21,125 nt of DNA from a bacterium (lineage in GTDB: Bacteria > Dependentiae > Babeliae > Babeliales > UASB340): assembly GCA_030630075.1 (NCBI GenBank), contig DAOVNS010000015.1:1-21125 (forward strand). The letters are read 5' to 3'. The notes beneath the pieces were generated by a model. The model was given only the letters and a program-made list of their open reading frames with translations. It was not told the origin of the DNA and did no database searches. A program made the position numbers and the translations under genes. Numbering within the stretch: the stretch's first letter is position 1; every line of letters starts with the position of its first letter. Shown here in pieces: positions 7,852 through 16,122 of the stretch.

Positions 7852-8595
7852 ATGCAGAATCAAGAAAAACGAACAGCTCTTGTTACGGGAGGCTTACGGG
7901 GAATTGGAAAAGCGATTGTAGAAAAATTATTAAAAAGAGGCGATAGCCTTTTTGTTTTTGATATTGTGCCAATTGATGATGAACGAGTAAAAGTAATTCA
8001 AGCGTTGGGTGTTAAATATTTTCAGGTAGATGTTGCATCTTTAGATTCTATAAAAAATGGTTTTAATCAAGTTAATAAAATCCTAGAAAAAGAAAATTTA
8101 AATCTTGATCTTTTAGTTAACAATGCGGGTATTACAAAAGATACTCTTGCAATAAGAATGTCAGAAAACGATTGGGATTCTGTTTTGCAAGTTAATTTAA
8201 AGGGCGCTTTTCTTTGTTGCCAACAGGCTATAAAAAAAATGATGCGACAAAAAAAAAGCTACATTATAAATATTAGTTCCATTGTCGGAAAAACCGGAAA
8301 TCCTGGTCAGGTAAATTATGCTGCAAGCAAAGCCGGATTAATTGCGCTTACAAAAAGTTTAGCTGCTGAATATGGTGGGCGAAATATTTTGGTTAATGCA
8401 ATTGCACCCGGTTTTATTCAAACAAATATGACAAACAAATTACCAGAAAAAATTAAAGAAGAAATCTTAAAACGAATATCTTTAAAGCGATTTGGAAAAC
8501 CTGAAGATGTTGCAAATTTAGTTTGTTTTCTTTCTTCTGGTAATGCTGATTATATTACGGGTTCCGTGATTGATCTTACGGGCGGTTTGTTTTAA
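7852..8595 (+). CDS. fabG: 3-oxoacyl-ACP reductase
   Basis: NADPH-dependent reduction of beta-ketoacyl-ACP, second step of each elongation round. Short-chain dehydrogenase signatures are all there: TGGLRGIG (cofactor loop, residues 12-19), NNAG (90-93 region), catalytic Ser143 in NISSIVG, and Tyr156/Lys160 in YAASK, followed by VNAIAPGFIQTNMT and the C-terminal ITGSVIDLTGGL. The length of 247 aa is exactly typical. It follows fabD after 20 bases, the classical fabD-fabG order, although the ribosome site is poor (only GG in TTTGGATTAG). acpP is displaced by an inserted accessory gene. No dehydratase or enoyl reductase gene is in the window, so the cycle must be completed elsewhere. Confidence 0.96.
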   Translation: MQNQEKRTALVTGGLRGIGKAIVEKLLKRGDSLFVFDIVPIDDERVKVIQALGVKYFQVDVASLDSIKNGFNQVNKILEKENLNLDLLVNNAGITKDTLAIRMSENDWDSVLQVNLKGAFLCCQQAIKKMMRQKKSYIINISSIVGKTGNPGQVNYAASKAGLIALTKSLAAEYGGRNILVNAIAPGFIQTNMTNKLPEKIKEEILKRISLKRFGKPEDVANLVCFLSSGNADYITGSVIDLTGGLF

Positions 8596-8615
8596 CTAGC
8601 ATAAGGATTTTTAAG

Positions 8616-10295
8616 ATGATGAATAAAAAATTACCGGTTGGGATAAGTGATTTTGAAAAATTAATAACACTCAATTATTATTTTGTAGATAAAAGTTTAT
8701 TGATAAAGGAAATACTTGATAGTGGAGCTGAAGTTACACTTATTCCTCGTCCAAGACGTTTTGGAAAAACATTAAATCTTTCGATGGTTAAATGCTTTTT
8801 TGAAAAAACTAAAGAATCTAAATTACATCTTTTTGATAATTTAAAAATTTCTAAAGAATCTGAATATATGAAGCAGCAAGGGCAGTATCCTGTAATTTTT
8901 TTAACATTTAAAGACGTAAAGGATTCGGATTGGCAAGATTGTTATAGAAATATAGTTAGCTTAATAAGTAATGAATATTATAGGCACGATTATTTAGTTT
9001 CTAGTGATGTTTTGAGTGAAAAGCAAAAAAATGTTTTTAGATCTGTTCTTAGCGAAAAAGCGGATCAATCAGTTTATAAAAGTGCACTTAAAAATCTTTC
9101 TGCTTATCTTCATCGTTATCATAAGAAAAAGCCTATTATATTAATTGATGAATATGATGCACCAATTCATTCTGGATTTACGAATAATTATTACGATAAA
9201 GTTATGAACTTTATGCGAATCTTTTTAAGTTCAGGGGTTAAAGATAATTCAGATCTTAAATTTTCTATTTTTACCGGAATTTTGCGTGTTGCTAAAGAAA
9301 GTATTTTTAGCGGGCTGAACAATCTTAAAGTTTGTTCGATGTTGAGTAATCTTTATGCAGATAAATTTGGATTATTAGAAGATGAAGTTTTGCAAATTAT
9401 AGATGATTATGATTTGAATCGTACTGAAATTACTCAAATTAAAGCATGGTACAATGGATATAAAGTTGGAGATAAAACAATTTATAATCCATGGTCAATT
9501 ATTAATCTAGTTGATGAAAAAGGGCGGATAGCTCCGCACTGGGTTAATACTAGTACAAATGATATTATTCGTGATCTTATAAAAAGCGGGGATGCTGAAC
9601 TCAAAGAAAGTATTGAGACATTAATTTCTGGAAAAACAATTCATAAGCCGGTTCAGGAGGCGATTGTTTTTGAGGAAGTTTTTACAAATATTGATACCTT
9701 GTGGAGCTTTTTATTATTTAGTGGCTATTTAACATTTGAGAACATGAAATTAAAAGAAGAAACAACTTATGTGGATTTAAAAATTCCAAATAAAGAAGTT
9801 TTGTATTTTTACAAAACAACAGTTTCTAATTGGTTTGTATCTAGTTTTGGACCACGTAACTATAATCTAATGCTCAAAAGCCTTCTTGACGGAGACGTTA
9901 GGGAATTTCAAGAAATTTTTTCAAGCTTTGTTTTAAAAAGTTTTAGCATGTTTGATGTTGGAGGTGATAAGCCGGAAAACTTTTATCACGCATTTGTTTT
10001 AGGAATGCTTGTTAGTTTGCAGAGTACCCATCAAATTAAATCCAATCGTGAAAGTGGTTTTGGTCGATACGATGTAATGATCATTCCTAATGATAAAAAA
10101 GAATGTGGAATTATTATTGAATTCAAAAAAGTAAGTAAGTTTAAAAAAGAAACTCTTGAGACTGCCGCAAATAATGCTTTAAAACAGATTGAAGAAAAAC
10201 AATACGAACAAGAACTTTTGGATTTGGGAATTAAAAAAATTATAAAATTAGCCATCGTTTTTGAAGGTAAAAAATCTTTAGTCAAAGAAGGATAA
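8616..10295 (+). CDS. AAA-ATPase-like / PD-(D/E)XK nuclease-like protein (DUF1703 type)
   Basis: Matches the family with an N-terminal AAA-ATPase-like domain and a C-terminal DUF1703 (PDDEXK_9-like) domain, from recognisable motifs. Walker A is in RPRRFGKTLNLSM (Gly50, Lys51, Thr52), Walker B is ILIDEYDAP (Asp178, Glu179), then the family signatures SGLNNL, AWYNGY and NPWSIINL. Near the C-terminus GFGRYDVMI (Asp486) and IIIEFKK (Glu502, Lys504) form a complete D...ExK nuclease triad. These proteins are often multicopy in host-associated bacteria; their role is not established, with mobile-element or defence-like functions proposed. The start at 8616 is favoured over 8619 by AAGG at 8603-8606. 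The gene sits between fabG and acpP, 20 bases after fabG, and splits an otherwise standard fab cluster, suggesting a later insertion. Confidence 0.9.
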   Translation: MMNKKLPVGISDFEKLITLNYYFVDKSLLIKEILDSGAEVTLIPRPRRFGKTLNLSMVKCFFEKTKESKLHLFDNLKISKESEYMKQQGQYPVIFLTFKDVKDSDWQDCYRNIVSLISNEYYRHDYLVSSDVLSEKQKNVFRSVLSEKADQSVYKSALKNLSAYLHRYHKKKPIILIDEYDAPIHSGFTNNYYDKVMNFMRIFLSSGVKDNSDLKFSIFTGILRVAKESIFSGLNNLKVCSMLSNLYADKFGLLEDEVLQIIDDYDLNRTEITQIKAWYNGYKVGDKTIYNPWSIINLVDEKGRIAPHWVNTSTNDIIRDLIKSGDAELKESIETLISGKTIHKPVQEAIVFEEVFTNIDTLWSFLLFSGYLTFENMKLKEETTYVDLKIPNKEVLYFYKTTVSNWFVSSFGPRNYNLMLKSLLDGDVREFQEIFSSFVLKSFSMFDVGGDKPENFYHAFVLGMLVSLQSTHQIKSNRESGFGRYDVMIIPNDKKECGIIIEFKKVSKFKKETLETAANNALKQIEEKQYEQELLDLGIKKIIKLAIVFEGKKSLVKEG

Positions 10296-10431
10296 GGTTT
10301 GTTTAGGTTAAAATACTGGAAAAAATCTAAACTTTCGCTATTATAAAAAATCGATTCCCTTGTTTTGGGATGTATAAATTAAAACATGATTTTTATAAAA
10401 AATATTATTAAATTTTTTAGGAGAAATTTTT

Positions 10432-10680
10432 ATGGCATTTTCAAAAGACGATACATTAGCAAAAGTTGTTGATACAATTTCTGAAAAATTAAACATGCCA
10501 AAAGAAAACATCAAAATCGAAGCTACATTTCAGGATCTTGGAGCAGATTCTCTTGATATTGTTGAAATGATTATGAGCTTTGAAGAAGTTTTTGGTGTTG
10601 AAATTAAAGATGAAGATGCTGAAAAAATCAAAACAGTTTGCGACGCAGTTGATCATATTCACGAAGCAAGAACAAAGTAA
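10432..10680 (+). CDS. acpP: Acyl carrier protein
   Basis: Small acidic carrier of growing acyl chains as thioesters on phosphopantetheine. The attachment site is Ser40 in LGADSLDIVEM; the whole four-helix pattern (FQDLGADSLDIVE, FEEVFGVEIKDEDAEKI) is standard. Length 82 aa, usual. AGGAG at 10419-10423 gives a strong start. The 136-base gap before it is the only sizeable gap in the fab run and probably carries a separate promoter, which suits the high ACP demand of a cell; a TATAAA at 10373-10378 is a candidate -10 without a clear -35. fabF follows after 3 bases. Confidence 0.97.
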   Translation: MAFSKDDTLAKVVDTISEKLNMPKENIKIEATFQDLGADSLDIVEMIMSFEEVFGVEIKDEDAEKIKTVCDAVDHIHEARTK

Positions 10681-10683
10681 ACT

Positions 10684-11952
10684 ATGTCGCCGAAAAATCG
10701 AGTTGTAATAACAGGAATAGGAGTTGTCACTCCTTTAGCAAATAACGCAAAAGATACTTGGGATTTACTTTTAAGAGGTAAATCGGGACTTGGTTTTTTA
10801 GATAAAATTGATCTAAAAGATTATCCATGCAAAGTTTTTGGCACAGTTAAAAATGAACAAGAGCTTTTGGATAAAATTTTTCCTCCAAATAAACAACGAA
10901 AAACAGATCGTTTTATTCATTTGGCAATGCTTGCGGGTGATGAAGCGATTAATGATTCAGGTTTAAATGTTCAAGCTCCAGAAAATAGAGAACGTTTTGG
11001 AGTGTGCGTTGGCGTTGGAGTTGGTGGTATTCCTGCAATTCAAGATGCTCACGATTCTCTTCACGAAAAAGGAATGAGAAGAGTCTCTCCTTTTTTAGTT
11101 CCAAAAGCAATTATAAATCAAGCTGCAGCACAATTGAGTATGCAATATAATTTACAAGGACCAATAAGCTCCATTGTAAATGCCTGTTCTTCTAGTTGTG
11201 ATTCAGTTGGACATGCGTTTAGGATGATTCGTGATGGTTATGCCGATTACATGTTAACCGGCGGAACTGAAAGTTCTATTACACAACTTTCTATTGCCGC
11301 TTTTGGCAACATGAGAGCGATTACTCAGTGGAAGGGTGAACCAGAAAGGGCGTGCCGACCTTTTGACCGCGATCGTTCTGGTTTTGTTATGAGTGAAGGC
11401 GCTGGAATTATTCTTTTAGAAAGAATGGATCTTGCACAAAAACGTGGTGCGAATATTTATGCAGAAGTTGTTGGTTATGGTTCAACTTCTGATGCGCATC
11501 ATATAACCGCAATGCATCCTGAGGGCAGAGGTGCAATAAAAGCGATAGAGGTTGCACTGCAAGATGCAAACGTTGATAAAAGTAAAATTGGATATATTAA
11601 TGCGCATGGAACTTCTACTCCAATGAATGATATTATTGAAACAAAAGTTTTAAAAAGTGTTTTTGGCGATTATATTTCAAAAAATAATCCAAATCGTGCT
11701 CTTGTTAGTAGCACAAAATCAATGACTGGTCACATGCTTGGTGCTGCTGGCGGTGTTGAAATTTCTTTTGCTGCGTTAGCACTAAAAAACAAAATTATTC
11801 CTCCAACAATCAATCTTGATAATCCAGACGTTGAATGTGATTTGGATTATGTTGCACATGTTGCACGAGAAAAAGAATGCGAATATGCCATTTCTAATAG
11901 TTTTGGTTTTGGTGGTGGAAATTCAGTTGTTGTTTTAAAAAAGTTTAATTAA
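10684..11952 (+). CDS. fabF: 3-oxoacyl-ACP synthase II
   Basis: Condenses acyl-ACP with malonyl-ACP; the elongating ketosynthase. The Cys-His-His triad is Cys168 (VNACSSSCDS), His308 (INAHGTSTPMND) and His350 (STKSMTGHMLGAAGG). The C-terminal SNSFGFGGGNS glycine loop is intact. Its 422 aa are typical of FabF (~412). The region after the nucleophile reads SSSCDSVG rather than the more common TGTHAIG, a mild oddity that could affect the acyl pocket. No clear ribosome site; with only 3 bases after acpP it is likely translationally coupled. It ends the fab transcript at the 11961-12010 terminator. fabH, the initiating ketosynthase, is not in the window. Confidence 0.96.
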   Translation: MSPKNRVVITGIGVVTPLANNAKDTWDLLLRGKSGLGFLDKIDLKDYPCKVFGTVKNEQELLDKIFPPNKQRKTDRFIHLAMLAGDEAINDSGLNVQAPENRERFGVCVGVGVGGIPAIQDAHDSLHEKGMRRVSPFLVPKAIINQAAAQLSMQYNLQGPISSIVNACSSSCDSVGHAFRMIRDGYADYMLTGGTESSITQLSIAAFGNMRAITQWKGEPERACRPFDRDRSGFVMSEGAGIILLERMDLAQKRGANIYAEVVGYGSTSDAHHITAMHPEGRGAIKAIEVALQDANVDKSKIGYINAHGTSTPMNDIIETKVLKSVFGDYISKNNPNRALVSSTKSMTGHMLGAAGGVEISFAALALKNKIIPPTINLDNPDVECDLDYVAHVAREKECEYAISNSFGFGGGNSVVVLKKFN

Positions 11953-11960
11953 ATACTAAT

Positions 11961-12010
11961 AAAAACAAGAACGGGGCTGGATTTTTACGTCCAGCCCCGA
12001 TCCTGTTTTT
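11961..12010. terminator. Bidirectional terminator between fabF and the convergent secreted-protein gene
   Basis: Perfect 10-bp GC-rich stem (11972-11981 with 11990-11999) that extends outward, with two mismatches, to a run of five A (11961-11965) pairing five T (12006-12010). Each strand therefore has a hairpin followed by T5. It sits between two converging transcripts and can stop both. Confidence 0.9.
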
Positions 12011-12061
12011 CGTTTTGTGTTAACGTGATGTTTGTTTGGAGATTATTACGAAAAAAGAATT

Positions 12062-13006
12062 TTATAAATAAAGTATTTTATAAAGTAAGTCGTATGTTAA
12101 TTGTGCATGTTGCGAGCTTACTTTATGTAACTTTAAATCTATGATTGTTTGAACTGCTTTAAGTTGTTTTAATTTATTTTTTTCAATTTTAATTTGGTTA
12201 ATTATTTTTGAAAAATATTGAATTTTGCTGTGTCCTATCCAGCCGTAATTTTTTAATCTTTGTATTTTATCTTTTACCATGTTTATCAAGATTTCTTTTT
12301 TTGCTACAAAGTCATCATCAATTTCTGTATTTGCCTTTTGAAATTCTTCTATAGCTTTGATGGCGTGAAGATGTACTAAAGACAGAATTGGTAAGAAATA
12401 AATGTTACCAGGTTGTTGATTATTTGTAAGTATTAATAATTCGCCTATATTAAGCGTTTTTTTTGCTAAACTTTTACCTTTGCTAACCCAACCTTTACGT
12501 TGCGCCTTACGTTGCGCTCTTTTTCTAATAAAAGGTGTGTAATTTTTTGAAAATTCTTTTATTAAATCATCCAAAGATGCGAGTGAACTTTTAACTTTGT
12601 GTTCTAAATCTTTGATAATATCATTCGTGGGCCATTTTTGTGTAAAGTTTGAAAGAGCACGAAGAATTAAGAATTTTTCTGCTTTATTTGCATAACCAAC
12701 AAAATAACCTTGATATAAATCTTTTAAAATATTTTCAACTTTAGCAATAACTTTTTTATCTGGATCTTCACTTGGATTAATTTTTAGCAATATTTGATTA
12801 AGATTTTGTGTATTTAAACTATCTCTACGATAGTGCCACAAATCACCATTAAGTTTGGCAACTTCTTCAACAACAGCTTCTGGTGGATTAACAGCAAAAA
12901 TATTTTTTGTATAACTGTTAGATAGAATAAATGTTAATGCCAATAATGGTATAAATTTTAAATTAAATTTTTTTATGAGCCATAGCTTTAGCGTAGGATT
13001 ATTCAT
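12062..13006 (-). CDS. Secreted helical hypothetical protein A (314 aa)
   Basis: I do not recognise the family. An extended basic n-region (MNNPTLKLWLIKKFNLKF) leads into a hydrophobic core PLLALTFILSN, consistent with a Sec signal; cleavage is likely near NIFA-VN (about residue 39). The mature protein looks all-helical and Lys-rich, with a very basic cluster RKRAQRKAQRKGW (161-173), and has no Cys. The start at 13006 is chosen because GGAG (13016-13019) lies 9 bases upstream; the longer in-frame reading from 13024 would translate through the ribosome site. DNA for the signal peptide closely matches that of the next gene to the right, although the mature proteins do not look alike. Function unknown; exported location inferred. 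Confidence 0.75.
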   Translation of the reverse strand: MNNPTLKLWLIKKFNLKFIPLLALTFILSNSYTKNIFAVNPPEAVVEEVAKLNGDLWHYRRDSLNTQNLNQILLKINPSEDPDKKVIAKVENILKDLYQGYFVGYANKAEKFLILRALSNFTQKWPTNDIIKDLEHKVKSSLASLDDLIKEFSKNYTPFIRKRAQRKAQRKGWVSKGKSLAKKTLNIGELLILTNNQQPGNIYFLPILSLVHLHAIKAIEEFQKANTEIDDDFVAKKEILINMVKDKIQRLKNYGWIGHSKIQYFSKIINQIKIEKNKLKQLKAVQTIIDLKLHKVSSQHAQLTYDLLYKILYL

Positions 13007-13045
13007 TTCTATAATCTCCATCAAGACATTAATAATCTAATTTTT

Positions 13046-13079
13046 ACAAAGCCGCTCTTTAAATTAAGAGCGGCTTTGT
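13046..13079 (-). terminator. Hairpin between secreted genes B and A
   Basis: Arms of 14 bases (13046-13059 and 13066-13079) pair perfectly around a 6-base loop. On the minus strand an ACAAA tract precedes the GC core and TTTGT closes it, so termination after gene B is likely but perhaps leaky. It lies only 27 bases before the ribosome site of gene A and could act as an attenuator or RNA end. Confidence 0.75.
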
Positions 13080-13096
13080 TTGTAATTATCTAATTA

Positions 13097-14371
13097 TTAA
13101 GACCATCCGTTTGAGATAAATAAATTGTTGGCCCAACCTGCCATTGTTTTTATAAATCCTGGGTCTGTTACTGTTTCTGCAGCTTTTGTAACTATTGGTG
13201 CGACATTTTGTGTTATAGCTGGACAGGAATTAGGAAACAAAGCGTTACTACACATGTCTTTACACATTTCTTCTGCAACTGCTGGTGCTAAAGCTTCTTG
13301 ACCATAAGCCATTGCATTTGTAGCAGCGCTTGATAATGCAGGACCTGCATAATTCACTGCTGGTGTTATAATGTCTGTACTGATCGATTCAATCGCATTA
13401 GTATTTAGTATAAGATATAATGCAGCAGCCATCTCTGCAGTTAATACAGTCGTATTTAGAAAACTTAAGCCAAGCGATTTCAGTGCGTGTGCTTTATGAC
13501 CTTTTTTCAAGCAATTGCAAAACCCTACAAACTGTTCTTTTGCGCGATCATTGCATTTAATAGGATTTGATATTGAACCAATTTTTCCAAGGATTGCTCT
13601 GAAGCGTGAAGCTTTGACTGGATCGGCAGCAATTTTTTCTAATCTAGCTTTTTTTTCTGCTAAAATAGCTTGTCTGGCTTCTTTATTAATTTCTTCTTGA
13701 TTTTGACCTGGTGCATCAACGAATAGTGCATCTTTTTGTGCATTTTTTATTCTTGCAAGTTCATCGTCTGCAGCTACTTCTTCTTCGGTGTAAAGATCAC
13801 ATTCGCCACCATCAAGTCTACGTTTCAATTCGGCTTCAGCTTCTTCTTCTAATCTAGCTTGTTCAGCTTTATATTCGTTAAAAGCTTGAATTCCTCTTTG
13901 AATTAGTTTTGCTAAAATACCAGCACCGAAAGTAACAGCACCAATACCAAGCGCTTGATTTAGACGTCCTGTATCAGCTTTGACATTACCTTGAGCGGCT
14001 TGACGTCGACCTTCTTGGCGTACTAATTCTTTTGCGCGATCAATTTCTTGTCTTTCTGCAGCTTCGATAGCTTCTCTGATTTTTGCAATGTGATTATTGT
14101 AATTTATCGCTCTGTACGGAGCTAAGTCTTGTTGGGATGTAATTTCTTGAAGATTTAATTCAAAACCAGGAATTAATTCTTTAGTATCCCTTAATAGGTT
14201 TTTTAGTTGATGATAAGCTTGGATGTAACCAGATTTTTCAGCAGTTGCTATTCTTTGGTTGATTTCACCTATTTGTGTTTTTAGTGAATCAAGTTGGTTT
14301 GCAGAGCAAACATTAGATACAACAAATGTTAATGCCAACAATGACATAACTTTAAGATTACTATTTTTCAT
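13097..14371 (-). CDS. Secreted hypothetical protein B with coiled coil and two hydrophobic segments (424 aa)
   Basis: Family not recognised. A signal peptide MKNSNLKVMSLLALTFVVSNVCSA ends at about residue 24. Residues 25-135 are helical and Gln/Arg/Glu-rich. A first hydrophobic stretch follows at 139-157 (glycine-rich, ALGIGAVTFGAGILAKLI), then a charged Glu/Lys/Arg coiled coil (165-250) and a second hydrophobic stretch at 300-323. The C-terminal half holds seven Cys (191, 273, 285, 287, 370, 374, 383), which could form disulfides outside the cytoplasm. The layout of two membrane-like helices and coiled coils resembles membrane-inserting effectors, but that is only analogy. The start at 14371 is set by GGAGG at 14380-14384; the 12 residues upstream come from the leader. 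It shares signal-peptide DNA with gene A. Confidence 0.75.
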   Translation of the reverse strand: MKNSNLKVMSLLALTFVVSNVCSANQLDSLKTQIGEINQRIATAEKSGYIQAYHQLKNLLRDTKELIPGFELNLQEITSQQDLAPYRAINYNNHIAKIREAIEAAERQEIDRAKELVRQEGRRQAAQGNVKADTGRLNQALGIGAVTFGAGILAKLIQRGIQAFNEYKAEQARLEEEAEAELKRRLDGGECDLYTEEEVAADDELARIKNAQKDALFVDAPGQNQEEINKEARQAILAEKKARLEKIAADPVKASRFRAILGKIGSISNPIKCNDRAKEQFVGFCNCLKKGHKAHALKSLGLSFLNTTVLTAEMAAALYLILNTNAIESISTDIITPAVNYAGPALSSAATNAMAYGQEALAPAVAEEMCKDMCSNALFPNSCPAITQNVAPIVTKAAETVTDPGFIKTMAGWANNLFISNGWS

Positions 14372-14373
14372 GA

Positions 14374-14386
14374 TTATAACCTCCAT
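14374..14386 (-). promoter_or_regulatory. Shared translation leader ATGGAGGTTATAA (gene B)
   Basis: Thirteen bases containing the GGAGG ribosome site, identical to those upstream of the USP gene (19606-19618) and matched 11 of 12 upstream of gene A (13010-13021). Three genes for exported proteins thus use one leader. The embedded ATG is in frame in genes A and B, which creates the false longer starts. Confidence 0.7.
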
Positions 14387-14537
14387 ATAAATAGTATAAT
14401 TAAACAAACAATTCTTTTAAAATTATTACTATGTTTAATATAATTTATCTGTTGTATTATTCAAAAGGGGTGGGGGGTGAGTCTGAAAAACTATTCAAAA
14501 AAGGTAGATTTACAGAAAAAACAGATATAAAAGCATT

Positions 14538-14573
14538 AAAAAAGGGCCTTCTAGAAAAGAAAGCCCCTTTTTT
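14538..14573 (-). terminator. Terminator after the first barrel gene
   Basis: Arms 14538-14550 and 14561-14573 pair with one C/C mismatch; on the minus strand the hairpin ends in six T. It lies 19 bases beyond the stop of the barrel gene at 14592. The rest of the gap (14408-14537) contains a G-rich stretch (14466-14479) and nothing else I can name. Confidence 0.85.
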
Positions 14574-14591
14574 GTAGGAAAATACTTTTAT

Positions 14592-16040
14592 TTAGAAAGA
14601 AAGGCCCAGTTTTGTCCAAATTGCATAGTTTTCTAATGCGTTATTTGAATTTACAAATTCATATGAACCACCAATTCCAATGGTTGATGGATAGTTAATA
14701 ATTGTAAATTTGTATCCAATTCCACCAAATAGTTTGTGAGTAAGCTGTGATGGTGTTGCGGCACCTTGGATATCTAGGGTGTCGTTGTTAATTCGAAATT
14801 CAGCATTAGCACTTGTTGGAACAAAAGGGTGAAGGCCAGCAGTATTTACGTTAAAATCGGCGGTTACTACAGCGTAAGTATCATCAAGCCAGGTACCTTT
14901 TAATGAAACCGATTCTGTTTCTTTTGTATAAAGGTTATATCCAATATCTAACAAGAAGCGTTTGCTTTTAAAATTGAACATTGCGATGGCATCAAATTGA
15001 TTACCTGGGCGGACGGAAACATCTTGAGTTAATATATTTGCTGCTGGTGTAAGAGCTGTTCCTGTGATATCATCTTTTTTTGCAGTTAAATAGTAATGTG
15101 CAGCTTTGTAATCGACTTTATTTAAAGGAATTGTTCTTTTTTCTGTTCCTTCAAAAAGATATCTATAATTCACTGCAAAAAATATTTTTCCTGAATGGCG
15201 TTGTTTTTTCCATAATCTAAATGCAGCATCAAGTCCCAATCCCAAAGCTACGTGATGGCCGTTTCCATAAACCGGTTCAAACAAGTATTCGCCTCTGGTT
15301 CTTGTTCCCGTTGGAATTGTTACGCCGGCATTTAAGAATAAGTGTTTGTTTTCTTCTGCTATTATTTTGTAACCAAGGGCTATATCGATATCTGCAACGC
15401 CAAATTTAGACTTTTTCGATGAAGGCAATTTTGCATGAGTTAATGCATCTTGTTTATTTGTAGCATCTTGGGTTATTGTTTCACCTTTAAAAAAAGATAG
15501 AATTGTACTATTTGGATCATTTTCAACATCTTTTACTTCATAATTAAGATCGTTTTCTATATAAACAATAGGTGCTGATGCTTTAAAAAACATTTTTTTG
15601 AATGGAAAATTTAAATGTTGGAAAAAGTCTATTCTTAAACCACCAGCTCTTTGTTTTGGTGTTAAAACAACTGTTCCATCTCTGGTATCATTTGCAATAT
15701 CTTGATTATGTATTAAAAATCTATTTCTAACATCGGCTGTGCCGGCGTTGACTTCGGTTTGCGTAAATATTTTAAATGAATTTTTACCGTTTCCTACACC
15801 AAAATATTCACCGATATCGCTTCCTTCAGTTGAGGCTTGGTAAAACGGTGTAAATTGCAAGTTGGTTTGGTTTTTGTATGGATAATTAAAAACAAGATCA
15901 TGCCATGTGGTGTATTCCATTGCCAAGTTGGTATTAAAAGAACGTGGCATTAAAAATGTTTTTTTGCTTGATGCCGTCAAAGAGGTGGCATAAGAAAATA
16001 TCACAAGGCATATTAAAAACTGTTTTAGCATTTTTTTCAT
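14592..16040 (-). CDS. Outer-membrane beta-barrel protein, paralogue 1 (482 aa)
   Basis: Signal peptide MKKMLKQFLICLVIFSYATS with cleavage near SLTA-SS, then a barrel-like protein with many alternating strands rich in Tyr, Phe, Asn and Gly. The chain ends in Phe (KLGLSF), the usual BAM-recognised end of outer-membrane barrels. It is clearly paralogous to the gene at 16123: both share KTFLMPR, MEYTTWH, PFYQ.S...SDIG.YFG, GVADIDIALGY-like, IPTG, EYLFEPV-like, YLFEG.EKRT, LTQD..V.PG, LD.GYNLY.KE and GIGGSYEF. No enzymatic motif is visible; porin or adhesin roles are both possible. AAGG at 16051-16055 gives a modest ribosome site; Met4 is an alternative start. It is probably co-transcribed with its paralogue 82 bases upstream. 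Confidence 0.85.
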   Translation of the reverse strand: MKKMLKQFLICLVIFSYATSLTASSKKTFLMPRSFNTNLAMEYTTWHDLVFNYPYKNQTNLQFTPFYQASTEGSDIGEYFGVGNGKNSFKIFTQTEVNAGTADVRNRFLIHNQDIANDTRDGTVVLTPKQRAGGLRIDFFQHLNFPFKKMFFKASAPIVYIENDLNYEVKDVENDPNSTILSFFKGETITQDATNKQDALTHAKLPSSKKSKFGVADIDIALGYKIIAEENKHLFLNAGVTIPTGTRTRGEYLFEPVYGNGHHVALGLGLDAAFRLWKKQRHSGKIFFAVNYRYLFEGTEKRTIPLNKVDYKAAHYYLTAKKDDITGTALTPAANILTQDVSVRPGNQFDAIAMFNFKSKRFLLDIGYNLYTKETESVSLKGTWLDDTYAVVTADFNVNTAGLHPFVPTSANAEFRINNDTLDIQGAATPSQLTHKLFGGIGYKFTIINYPSTIGIGGSYEFVNSNNALENYAIWTKLGLSF

Positions 16041-16066
16041 TTTTTATTTTCCTTTTTTTATTTTTC

Positions 16067-16094
16067 GCCTGTCCGCCATAGCTTTAGCGACGGC
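16067..16094. repeat. GC-rich hairpin between the two barrel genes
   Basis: In an otherwise T/A-rich 82-base spacer, GCC-T-GTC (16067-16073) pairs with GAC-GGC (16089-16094), with an inner GC-TTTA-GC pairing. Its inner 15-mer GCCATAGCTTTAGCG (16075-16089) recurs in the same orientation at 12979-12993 inside secreted gene A. No T-run follows on the minus strand, so it is more likely an intercistronic RNA structure or small dispersed repeat than a terminator. Confidence 0.5.
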
Positions 16095-16122
16095 TGGATT
16101 TATTCTCCTTTTTTAACTTTTC

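Noticed and set aside
13007..13024. Longer starts for secreted genes A and B (also 14372-14407)
   Set aside because: The added residues translate through the ribosome-binding leader; the inner ATGs have ideal spacing and yield normal signal peptides.
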